Part shown: piece by piece, positions 46,672-53,878 of the stretch | Layout: every line of letters starts with the position of its first letter | How positions within the stretch are numbered: position 1 is the first letter of the stretch | Source: Dokdonella_A sp044227025 | GTDB lineage: Bacteria; Pseudomonadota; Gammaproteobacteria; Xanthomonadales; Rhodanobacteraceae | DNA: 64,000 nt | Assembly: GCF_044227025.1 (NCBI RefSeq) | Contig: NZ_JBGAFX010000006.1 | Coordinates: forward strand, 310,001 to 374,000 | Direction: 5' to 3' | Notes under the pieces: generated by a model | Told to the model about the DNA's origin: nothing | The model's input: the letters and a program-made list of their open reading frames with translations, nothing else | The model's database searches: none | Program-made: the position numbers and the translations under genes

Positions 46672-49600
46672 GTGCTGGCGAGCGATGCGAACCCTGCCGC
46701 AACGACCTACTACCGCGAGAACCGCCCGCTGACCGTCGTGCGCGATGGCCTGACCACGAGCACGCGCACGTACGACGAGAACGGTCGCCTGAAGAGCGAC
46801 ACCGATGCGCTGCAGCGCACGACGACGACCACTTGGGACGACGCCGGTCGCAAGGTGAAGGAGGAGCGCCCGCTCGGTTTCGCGCAGGCGTGGACGTACG
46901 AACCGCTCGGCGACATCAAGTCCGCGACCGACGCCGACGGTCGCACCACGACGAACACGTACACGCCGCGCCGTTACCTCGAATCCGAATCCAACCACGC
47001 CAGCGAAACGACCACCTATGGCTACGACGGCGAGGGCCACCGCACCTCGATGCGCCGTCCGCTCGGCGTAGGTCATGACTGGACCTACGCCTACGACGAA
47101 GGCGACCGCCTCGTTGGCGTGACCGACCCGGTGACCGCGGCGGCCGGATCGAGCACGACGTTCGGCTACGACCTCGACGGCAACCTGACGTCGCAGACCG
47201 ACGCGAATGGCCACACGACAACGTTCGACTACGACGCCCGTCACCACCGCACCGGGCTCATCTATCCATCGACCGCGGCTGGTACTGCATCGGCCCACTG
47301 GACCTGGGACGCCGACGGCAACGTCGCAACCGAGACGACACCGAACGGCAAGGTCCTGACCTCCACGTTCGACGCGCTGAACCGCCAAACCGCCGAGTCC
47401 ATCGACGCCCCGCTCGCGACCGAAATTGCCCAGACAGGGTTCCGCCAAGACGGCAACGGCAACGTGGTCCAGATCGACGAAACGATCAACGGCACCACCC
47501 GCCACGCGACCCACCACTACGACGCGTTCGACCGCCTCGACGCCGATACCGACGTCCATGGCAAACAGGCGGTCTATGCCTACGACGCGGTCGGCAACCG
47601 CCTCCAGCTCAGCAGCGACGGTGCGACCACGCTGTGGGGCTACAACGCCCTGAATCAGAACGATGCGGTCACGGTGCCGGGGCAGGGCACGACCGCACTG
47701 GCTTACTTCCCAAGCGGCAAGCTCCATGTCCTTACTCGGCCCGATGGATCGACCAGCACCACCGAATACGACACCGCCGGACGCATCCAGTCGATCGTCC
47801 ACGCCAAGGCCGGCAGCGAGATCGCGCACGCGGCGTACGCCTACGACGCCAACGGCAACCGCACCGAACAGAAGGAAGCGAACGGCGCCGTCACCGGCAA
47901 CGCGGAACAACGCACGACCTACACCTACGACAACGGGGATCGCCTGACCGACACGCAGACGCCCGATCGCTCGACGCACTACGTGCTCGACGCGACCGGC
48001 AACCGCACGCACGAAACGATCCGCGACGCATCGAACGTGCTCATTGGCGACAGCACGCTCGTGTACAACGCACGCGGCCAGCTGACGACCCGCGACGACC
48101 CTGCCGCCAACGTCCATGTGGCCCTGACCTACGACGCCGACGGCAACACGCAGACCCAGACCGATGCCAGCGGCCCGCGCATGTTCCGCTACGACGCGCG
48201 CGACCGCCTGATGACGCTGGAGCAGCCGAACGCCCCACCGCTCGGCTTCGACTACCAGAGCGACGGCCTGCGCATCGCCAAACGCCAGGCCAGCCAGGAA
48301 ACCCGTTACCAGTACGACCAGCAGAGCCTGCTGGCCGAGACCAACAGCATCGGCAACAGCCTCGCTCGCTACCACTACAGCGCAACCCAGCTGATCAGCC
48401 GCACCGAACCGGGCAGCACGCCGACCCAGCGCCACTACCTGCTCGACAGCCTCGCCACCCCGATCGCCCTGCTGACCCAGCAAGGCAGCGTGAGCGCGCG
48501 AACGAAATACGACGCCTGGGGCGAGATCGTCACGCAGCAGAACAGCAGCGGCACCGTCACGAACAGCGACACCGACGGCGCCATCGCCGACCTCACGCGC
48601 ACCGACGCACAACCGATCGGCTACACCGGCTACCTGACCGATAGCGAGTCCGGCCTCTACTACGCCAAGGCGCGCTACTACGACCCGTGCATCGCGCGGT
48701 TCACGACCGAGGACCCGGAAGAGGGCCACTCGATGCAGCCGCCGAGTCTGCATCGGTATCTGTATGCCTACGCGAATCCAACTGTTTATACCGATCCCGA
48801 TGGACGCTGTGCCGAGCCTGTAACCGCATTCCTTTGCTTAGCTGCGCTTGGTGCCGAAATCGGCTTCTCGGCGGACTTCCTCAGCCAGGAACATGAAAGC
48901 CTCAGCGCGGGCCGCTCCGATACGCTGGGCGGTTTCGTCAGACATGACTATGACGTCAAGCGAGGGGCGCTCAATACCGCTGTTGGCGCGGCGACCGGTC
49001 CGATCGGCGGCGGACTCGCGCAAATCGGAGTTCGCCCCGCGATCGCGATAGCTGCGTCTGTGACCACCGGCGCCGGAATGCAGACCGGTGTCGAAGCGTT
49101 GACGACGACGGATCCGAACTTCGATCCTAAAGAAGCATTCCTCCGCAACGAAGCGATCGGCGCGGCGTTCGCGGTGGGTGGCCCGATCGTCGCTCGCGCC
49201 GCGAAGGGGGCGTTCAATGCGCTGGCACCGGGATTGTCCGATTCCGCGTCACGCGTGGCTGCCGGATTGCGTAGCAAGGTCGGGGCTGCAGATTCTGTAG
49301 TCATCGCCGAGGATGCGGCCAGCGCAGCGGCGCGGCTTGAGCGCAAGATGCCGATCAGTCCGGACAGTGATTTCAGGCCGCTCAGTCAACCCAGTTTGGG
49401 AGCCTCTGGAAAAACGTTTGTCGTACCTAGAGAAAAGGCCGATCTTCTTGCTGAGTATCAGCGTGCTGCCGTAGAAGGGCGCTTGATTAGAACGGATCCA
49501 AAGACAGTGCGAGGCTCCGGCTTTCGATCTAAAGTGGAGCAGGAGCATGGCCCACCGCCAAGCGAGTCTTATCAGGCCGACCATAAAATTGAGTTGTGTA

Positions 49601-49746
49601 TCGGTGGTGCCGACTGTGCCAAGACTAACGGACAGTGGCTGGATCAACCACTAAACTCTGCGTCTGGCGCAAAGATCGGGAATCAGATCAAGAGTGACCC
49701 GATTGGCACTAAGTACACGAGCGTGATTTTGGAGAAACCAAATTGA
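46672..49746 (+). CDS. Second, short RHS protein with different HNH-like tip (5' end damaged)
   Basis: A 1024-residue frame with GTG at 46672. It lacks the transglutaminase-like, Ig-like and DUF6531 parts of the first RHS gene and begins directly in YD repeats (TTYYRENRPLTVVRDGLTT) that are nearly identical to the first gene from 41731. The core SGLYYAKARYYDPCIARF and DPDGRCAEPVT precede a new tip of about 315 residues. The tip has Gly/Ala-rich segments and then QADHKIELCIGGADC with D970-H971, TNGQWLDQPLN and SASGAKIGNQIKSD, an HNH-endonuclease-like pattern. In-frame sequence before the GTG encodes a signal-peptide-like stretch with no start codon; an ATG at 46623 lies one base out of frame. 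The gene may thus be silent, or expressed as an orphan tip. Confidence 0.75.
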   Translation: MLASDANPAATTYYRENRPLTVVRDGLTTSTRTYDENGRLKSDTDALQRTTTTTWDDAGRKVKEERPLGFAQAWTYEPLGDIKSATDADGRTTTNTYTPRRYLESESNHASETTTYGYDGEGHRTSMRRPLGVGHDWTYAYDEGDRLVGVTDPVTAAAGSSTTFGYDLDGNLTSQTDANGHTTTFDYDARHHRTGLIYPSTAAGTASAHWTWDADGNVATETTPNGKVLTSTFDALNRQTAESIDAPLATEIAQTGFRQDGNGNVVQIDETINGTTRHATHHYDAFDRLDADTDVHGKQAVYAYDAVGNRLQLSSDGATTLWGYNALNQNDAVTVPGQGTTALAYFPSGKLHVLTRPDGSTSTTEYDTAGRIQSIVHAKAGSEIAHAAYAYDANGNRTEQKEANGAVTGNAEQRTTYTYDNGDRLTDTQTPDRSTHYVLDATGNRTHETIRDASNVLIGDSTLVYNARGQLTTRDDPAANVHVALTYDADGNTQTQTDASGPRMFRYDARDRLMTLEQPNAPPLGFDYQSDGLRIAKRQASQETRYQYDQQSLLAETNSIGNSLARYHYSATQLISRTEPGSTPTQRHYLLDSLATPIALLTQQGSVSARTKYDAWGEIVTQQNSSGTVTNSDTDGAIADLTRTDAQPIGYTGYLTDSESGLYYAKARYYDPCIARFTTEDPEEGHSMQPPSLHRYLYAYANPTVYTDPDGRCAEPVTAFLCLAALGAEIGFSADFLSQEHESLSAGRSDTLGGFVRHDYDVKRGALNTAVGAATGPIGGGLAQIGVRPAIAIAASVTTGAGMQTGVEALTTTDPNFDPKEAFLRNEAIGAAFAVGGPIVARAAKGAFNALAPGLSDSASRVAAGLRSKVGAADSVVIAEDAASAAARLERKMPISPDSDFRPLSQPSLGASGKTFVVPREKADLLAEYQRAAVEGRLIRTDPKTVRGSGFRSKVEQEHGPPPSESYQADHKIELCIGGADCAKTNGQWLDQPLNSASGAKIGNQIKSDPIGTKYTSVILEKPN
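46715..48830 (+). repeat. RHS body duplicated from the first RHS gene, copy 2
   Basis: Gap-free counterpart of 41731-43846. Differences are few and mostly single bases until about 48700. Confidence 0.9.
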
Positions 49747-50348
49747 CGACGTTTCAATCAATCGAGGCGGCCGCATTGCGTCTACCGAAGCTATGCCCAA
49801 TGAATTGCGAAATGCCGGCAGATGTCGAGCTTGGGATCTCTTTTAGTGCTCTCCGTCAGTGGGTGGTGAGAACGGGTGGAGCCATCGCGCTTGACGGCGC
49901 GCTCCGATTTTTTCCTCCTTACTCTTGCAACGCACTACCCGGCTTGGCCGTTTGGAATGAAGCGACTGGCTGGAAGAAGAACTATTTGAGTTTGACTCCG
50001 ATCGATTTGGTGATATTTGCTGAGGATGCATTCGGTACACAATTCTACATTGAAGAAAGTGGTCGTGTAGGTATTTTTTGGCCTGAAACAGCAGAAAGAG
50101 AGCCTCTCTCTCTCTCTGTTCCGCAGTTCTTTGAGACAATTGCCGATGATCCAGAGGGAACGATAAACATTTCGTTGTACGAGGATGCGGTGGCGTCTAT
50201 GGGGCCCTTGAAACTTTCCGAGCACTTTGCTTTTCGATTGGAGACGGCGCTTGGAGGGCGTCCCAGTCTTGATAACTTGATTGTCATGGACTCCAGCCGG
50301 CATATGGCTGCTCTTGGAAAGATTGCAGTTCAGCTCGCGCGCATATGA
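49743..50348 (+). CDS. SUKH (SMI1/KNR4)-like immunity protein
   Basis: A 201-residue protein with a TTG start that overlaps the preceding RHS stop (TTGA). The pattern IDLVIFAEDAFGTQFYIEES, GRVGIFWPETAEREPLS and VPQFFETIADDPEG is the signature of the SMI1/KNR4 (SUKH) superfamily, the commonest immunity family for nuclease tips. No signal peptide; cytosolic. The DNA is markedly AT-richer than the RHS body, which is usual for tip/immunity cassettes and suggests they arrived by transfer. I infer that it neutralises the HNH-like tip encoded immediately upstream. Confidence 0.75.
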   Translation: MTTFQSIEAAALRLPKLCPMNCEMPADVELGISFSALRQWVVRTGGAIALDGALRFFPPYSCNALPGLAVWNEATGWKKNYLSLTPIDLVIFAEDAFGTQFYIEESGRVGIFWPETAEREPLSLSVPQFFETIADDPEGTINISLYEDAVASMGPLKLSEHFAFRLETALGGRPSLDNLIVMDSSRHMAALGKIAVQLARI

Positions 50349-50351
50349 GCG

Positions 50352-50374
50352 ATAACAGAGTCAGAGTGCCTTAT
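50352..50374 (+). repeat. GTCAGAGTGCCTTAT dispersed repeat, copy 1
   Basis: ATAACAGAGTCAGAGTGCCT followed by TAT, starting three bases after the immunity stop. Related copies are at 50641, 50765 (inverted) and 52722. Confidence 0.7.
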
Positions 50375-50505
50375 CTCGAAGTGTCGTCAGTAGACGGCGC
50401 GCGGGAGGGGGCAAGCGATGCATGCGTGGATCATCGGCGACTTCGCACCGGGTGCTATCCACATCCGGGCAGTGTCGGCCCGTCGGAAGTTCCCGGTAGC
50501 AAGCT
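50375..50505. other. Unassigned spacer before the RHS relic
   Basis: No gene or palindrome is recognised here. A short frame starting at 50345 crosses the repeat and the relic and has no family features. Confidence 0.3.
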
Positions 50506-50640
50506 GTCACCGGCAATGCCGAGCAGGTCACGCGCTACACCTATGACAATGCGGACCGCCTGACCGACAAGCAGACGCCAATCGCTCGACGCGCTACGTG
50601 CTCGACGCGACCGGCAACCGCACGCACGAAACGATCCGCG
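50506..50640 (+). pseudogene. Relic of an RHS gene body
   Basis: The 135-bp stretch matches 42909-43044 of the first RHS gene. The last third (TACGTGCTCGACGCGACCGG and onward to GAAACGATCCGCGA) is essentially identical. A one-base deletion in CAGACGCCAATCG, compared with CAGACGCCCGATCG, breaks the frame. It is flanked by repeat copies and is probably what remains of a third RHS module whose immunity gene follows. Confidence 0.85.
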
Positions 50641-50788
50641 ATAACGGGGTCAGAGTGCCTTATCGCGAGCTAGACGTGTCATAGGTGGATCGTCGGTGTG
50701 ACTGCATGTCCCAGTGCACCCGCATCCAGCTGCGTCCGCCGGTCATAGCTGCTGAGGCGAGCGCGCGATAAGGCACTCTGACTCCGTT
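50641..50788. repeat. MITE-like element with inverted GTCAGAGTGCCTTATCGCG ends
   Basis: The left end AACGGGGTCAGAGTGCCTTA (then TCGCGAGCT) and the inverted right end AACGGAGTCAGAGTGCCTTA (then TCGCGCGCT) bound about 148 bp with no coding content. This looks like a small non-autonomous palindromic element of the REPIN/MITE type. Confidence 0.6.
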
Positions 50789-51167
50789 TCTCTTGATCAA
50801 CAAGCCTGATGTTGAAAGTGCACCGGTCCACGTTCAAATAACGCCGTGAAGTACAACTTAGAAATTCGAGCAGTCGCTTCGCAGTCTCGGTCCATCCAAG
50901 AAAAGCACAATGCCTTCTTGCATGGACTCGACGGCCTTCCGTCACCTTGGGGAGTCCGCCATCCCCTTCCGGCGCCCGATCCGGGAAGTGGACTCAGTTC
51001 CGCATTGAAGGTGGCCAGGCTGTTGGGGAAAGGGCTTCGCGGGGATTTGGTCTACCAGCTTCGCAGGCCATTTCGCAATGATGCATCGCAGGACGACTAC
51101 GACGTCCCCCCGATTTTGAGTAGCACCGCGATCTGGAGTCCAATCCCCACCGAAGAGGAGATTGGAC

Positions 51168-51431
51168 GTGAAGAAGCGTTTCAGCGAAGAACAGATCATC
51201 GGCTTCCTGCGTGAAGCGGAAGCCGGCGTGGCGGTGAAGGACCTGTGCCGCAAGCACGGCTTCAGCGAGGCGTCGTACTACCTGTGGCGGAGCAAGTTCG
51301 GCGGTATGAGCGTGCCGGACGCGAAGCGGCTGAAGGAGCTGGAGACGGAGAACGGCCGGCTGAAGAAGCTGCTTGCCGAGCAGGTGCTCGAGAACGAAGT
51401 GATCAAGGATGCGCTGCGAAAAAAGTGGTGA
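51168..51431 (+). CDS. IS3-family transposase OrfA
   Basis: An 87-residue DNA-binding subunit. KKRFSEEQIIGFLREAEAGV and LCRKHGFSEASYYLWRSKFG form the helix-turn-helix, followed by a leucine-zipper region (LKELETENGRLKKLLAEQV). I chose the GTG at 51168, after AGGAG, over a TTG at 51162. The gene ends in A AAA AAG TGG TGA. The heptamer at 51419-51425 is a canonical -1 slippery site that leads into orfB. Confidence 0.9.
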   Translation: MKKRFSEEQIIGFLREAEAGVAVKDLCRKHGFSEASYYLWRSKFGGMSVPDAKRLKELETENGRLKKLLAEQVLENEVIKDALRKKW

Positions 51432-52273
51432 CCGCACCGGCGCGCAGGGAGCTGGTGCGGCAGATGACGACCAAGGGGCTGAGTGAACGCCGCGTGTTGG
51501 CGGTGGTGGGCATGAGTGCGAGCGCGTTGCGCTATTCGCCACGCCCGGACCGCAACGTGGCCCTGCGCCAGAGGATCATCGACCTGGCGCATCGGCATCG
51601 CCGCTACGGCGTCGGGATGATCCACCTCAAGCTCGGTCAGGCGGGTGAGAAGGCGAACTACAAGCGCGTCGAACGACTGTATCGCGAGGCCCAGCTGCAG
51701 GTGCGTCGGCGCAAGCGCAAGAAGGTCCCGATCGGCGAGCGGCAACCGCTAGAACGACCCACACAGGCCAACGAGGTGTGGTCGATGGACTTCGTGTTCG
51801 ACCGCACGGCCGATAGTCGCGTGATCAAGTGCCTGACGATCGTCGACGACGCCACGCACGAAGCGGTCGCGATCGAGACGGAGCGCGCGATCTCCGGTTA
51901 TGGCGTCGTCCGCGTACTCGAACGTCTGGCGTTGAGCCGGGGATTGCCGAAGGTCATCCGCTCGGACAACGGAAAGGAGTTCTGCGGGAGAACCATGGTC
52001 ACATGGGCGCACGCGCGTGGCGTGCTGCTGCGCCTGATCGAGCCGGGCAAGCCGAACCAGAACGCCTACATCGAATCGTTCAACGGCCGCCTGCGTGACG
52101 AATGCCTCAACGATCACTGGCTCACGCATCTGCTGCACGCCCGCACCGTCATCGAGTTGTGGCGACGCGAGTACAACGAGGAGCGACCGAAGAAGGCCCT
52201 CGGCGGGCTGACGCCTGCTGCCTATGCGAAACAACTGGCCGACAAAGCGGCTAACATCGAACCCGGACTCTAG
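51428..52273 (+). CDS. IS3-family transposase OrfB (DDE catalytic subunit)
   Basis: A 281-residue integrase-core protein in the -1 frame relative to orfA. The catalytic triad is visible as VWSMDFVFDRT, RSDNGKEFCGRT and QNAYIESFNGRLRDECL. The family end is EYNEERPKKALGGLTPAAYA. The active transposase is expected to be the OrfAB fusion made by frameshifting at 51419-51425; GTG at 51428 would allow OrfB alone. No internal stops, so the element looks recently active. Confidence 0.9.
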   Translation: MTAPARRELVRQMTTKGLSERRVLAVVGMSASALRYSPRPDRNVALRQRIIDLAHRHRRYGVGMIHLKLGQAGEKANYKRVERLYREAQLQVRRRKRKKVPIGERQPLERPTQANEVWSMDFVFDRTADSRVIKCLTIVDDATHEAVAIETERAISGYGVVRVLERLALSRGLPKVIRSDNGKEFCGRTMVTWAHARGVLLRLIEPGKPNQNAYIESFNGRLRDECLNDHWLTHLLHARTVIELWRREYNEERPKKALGGLTPAAYAKQLADKAANIEPGL

Positions 52274-52721
52274 ATCCGACCGCTACTCAAAGCGGGGGGA
52301 CGTCGACTACATAAACGTAGTTTTCGATCCGGAGAAGGTCGACTATCAAGCGCTGGTTTGCGGAGTCTTCTTGCAATACGTCGAGGCGTTCGGCGGGTAC
52401 TACGCAGAAATATCAGATGATGAGTTCATCTTCATCGATCACGAACGGCGGCGTCAGCTAGGCATCGATAAGCGTAGTGCTATTTATCGACTCCCTCCTG
52501 TTTGCTACATGCACAAGAATTTGTGTTTGCAAGCACTTGAAGTATCGCCCGCAGAAGTAGTGAAGCGATTGCGAGGAAAGGTCGAAGATGTGAAGGAAAC
52601 ATTGGATGGCGTATTTGTTGTGCTGACGTCTAAGGTTTTGCCAACAGCAGAGATGGACGCTATTTGCTGGCAGGCAAAGAGCTATTTGCAAGCGCGGTGG
52701 CAGCGGTAAGGGGCTCGGCGG

Positions 52722-52746
52722 TAAGGGGGTCAGAGTGCCTTGTCGC
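52722..52746 (+). repeat. GTCAGAGTGCCTTGT dispersed repeat, copy 4
   Basis: TAAGGGGGTCAGAGTGCCTT followed by GTCGC, 12 bp after the end of the IS-split gene. It resembles the copies at 50352 and 50641. Confidence 0.65.
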
Positions 52747-52929
52747 TGAGTGTCGTCGGTACTTGAGGTTCGACCGCTGGCGACACTCAATGCAACGCCG
52801 CCGGCAGCAGCACCGGCTGGGAGAGGGTGCTGAGTGGAGTTCCCCAAGAAATGCCCCGGCAAACAGCCAGGAGCAGGGAGTCGCGGCAGACCAGCACCCG
52901 CCACGGAGAGAGGTTGTCGCGGTCGGCGG
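52747..52929. other. Short spacer without recognisable gene
   Basis: Mixed composition; nothing recognised between the repeat and the minus-strand relic. Confidence 0.3.
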
Positions 52930-53282
52930 TCAGGGAATCGTGATCGCCGCGCCGCTGTTGTCGTAGGCCTGGTCATGCACCTGCGCGGGGAAGCCAAGCG
53001 GTCCGGTGGTGACGAGGTGTCGTAGCCGTAGTTCAGCGCGCTGGTGGTTTCGTTGTAGAACACGCCGCCGCAGTAGCCGTCCACGCCGCCGAGCCACGCC
53101 GTATCCGACGACGATCTGCAGGCGATCGAAGCCATGAATAGCTCTGCGCGACCGCGCGGGTTCGGGCAAATCGAAGTACGTCTGCCTGCGACGCACGCAG
53201 TCCCGTTGGCTGCTAGGTTCCGCTGTGTCCCCGCTCCCCCACGCGCGCGGCCGCTGGTGCCCGCGCGGGTGCGATACGTCAT
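52930..53282 (-). pseudogene. Frameshifted remnant of an unknown protein
   Basis: Two overlapping minus-strand frames each make protein-like sequence for part of their length. WLGGVDGYCGGVFYNETTSA and LNYGYDTSS lie in one frame; GFPAQVHDQAYDNSGAAITI, ending at a stop at 52930, lies in another. The switch is near 53015, which suggests a decayed secreted or enzymatic protein. I cannot name the family. Confidence 0.35.
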
Positions 53283-53284
53283 CG

Positions 53285-53794
53285 TCAGCGCTTCTTCCTG
53301 CCCACGTCGACCGGCGCGTCGAAGGGTAGGCTGAAGCTGCCGTTGCGCAGTGTCTCACTGTTGCTCGGCATCTTCGCGCAGTGGCCGTGCAATTCGAATT
53401 GGCCCTCGATGCGCGCGGCATCGACGCGCGTGATCTGCACCCAGCTCGAACCACCGACCGTGTTGTCGCAGCCGATCACGCGGAACGCGGCGGCGCCGTT
53501 CGCGGGTATCGGATGGCGGCCGGGCTTGTCGGCCTTCACGCGCAGGTCGAGGCGGGCGCTTTCGTTGCCGCGTCCGAACTGCTCCACCGCCAGCACGAGT
53601 TCGCCACGTGCGGCATCGAAGCGGTAGTCGAGCCGGTCCGGCGCGTTCCAGACCATGGTGTAGAAGCGCGTCGAGAAACGCGCGCGCGACTTGGCCGCGG
53701 CCGAGGGCGCACCATCGGCGGGCACCGCCGAAAACGCCGGCGCGATCCCGGCAAACAAAAGGGTAAGCAGGAGGAAAAAGCGGGGTGCGTGCAT
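53285..53794 (-). CDS. Small secreted protein of unknown function
   Basis: A 169-residue protein with a strong signal peptide (FFLLLTLLFAGIAPAFSAVP). The mature part is beta-rich (RFYTMVWNAPDRLDYRFDA, RVIGCDNTVGGSSWVQITRV) and ends in basic residues. Two Cys residues could form a disulfide in the periplasm. I do not recognise the family. It lies 84 bp downstream of the glycoside-hydrolase-like gene in the same direction and may be cotranscribed with it. Confidence 0.65.
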   Translation of the reverse strand: MHAPRFFLLLTLLFAGIAPAFSAVPADGAPSAAAKSRARFSTRFYTMVWNAPDRLDYRFDAARGELVLAVEQFGRGNESARLDLRVKADKPGRHPIPANGAAAFRVIGCDNTVGGSSWVQITRVDAARIEGQFELHGHCAKMPSNSETLRNGSFSLPFDAPVDVGRKKR

Positions 53795-53878
53795 CGGGCC
53801 AACCTCGTCTGTGCAGGATTGCCTGACGCAGTACGCAATGCGGCGCGCGATCCTTCGCGGCGCCGACTGTCCGTTCGT

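Larger units (their letters stand above)
51101..52304 (+). mobile_element. IS3-family insertion sequence, 1204 bp, complete
   Basis: The ends are inverted: the left end starts GACGTCCCCCCGATTTTGAG and the right end, read inward on the other strand, starts GACGTCCCCCCGCTTTGAGT. Similarity continues to GGAGTCC/AGAGTCC about 40 bp in. GACTAC directly flanks both sides (51095-51100 and 52305-52310) as a 6-bp target duplication, although the palindromic GACGTC tips make the exact boundary ambiguous by a few bases. It carries orfA and orfB with a frameshift signal. Confidence 0.85.
50846..52709 (+). pseudogene. Immunity-like gene split by an IS3 element
   Basis: Two frames flank the IS: 50846-51100 (GTG start, MKYNLEIRAVASQSRSIQEK) and 52305-52709 (DYINVVFDPEKVDYQ to YLQARWQR). 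Removing the IS and one copy of GACTAC joins them in frame as SQDDYINVVFDPEK, giving about 219 residues. The C-terminal part is AT-rich and charged, with EAFGGYYAEISDDEFIFIDH. I do not recognise the family. Its size, its composition and its place after an RHS relic suggest an orphan immunity gene. The downstream half has a start at 52224 inside the IS end but is unlikely to be functional alone. Confidence 0.65.
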
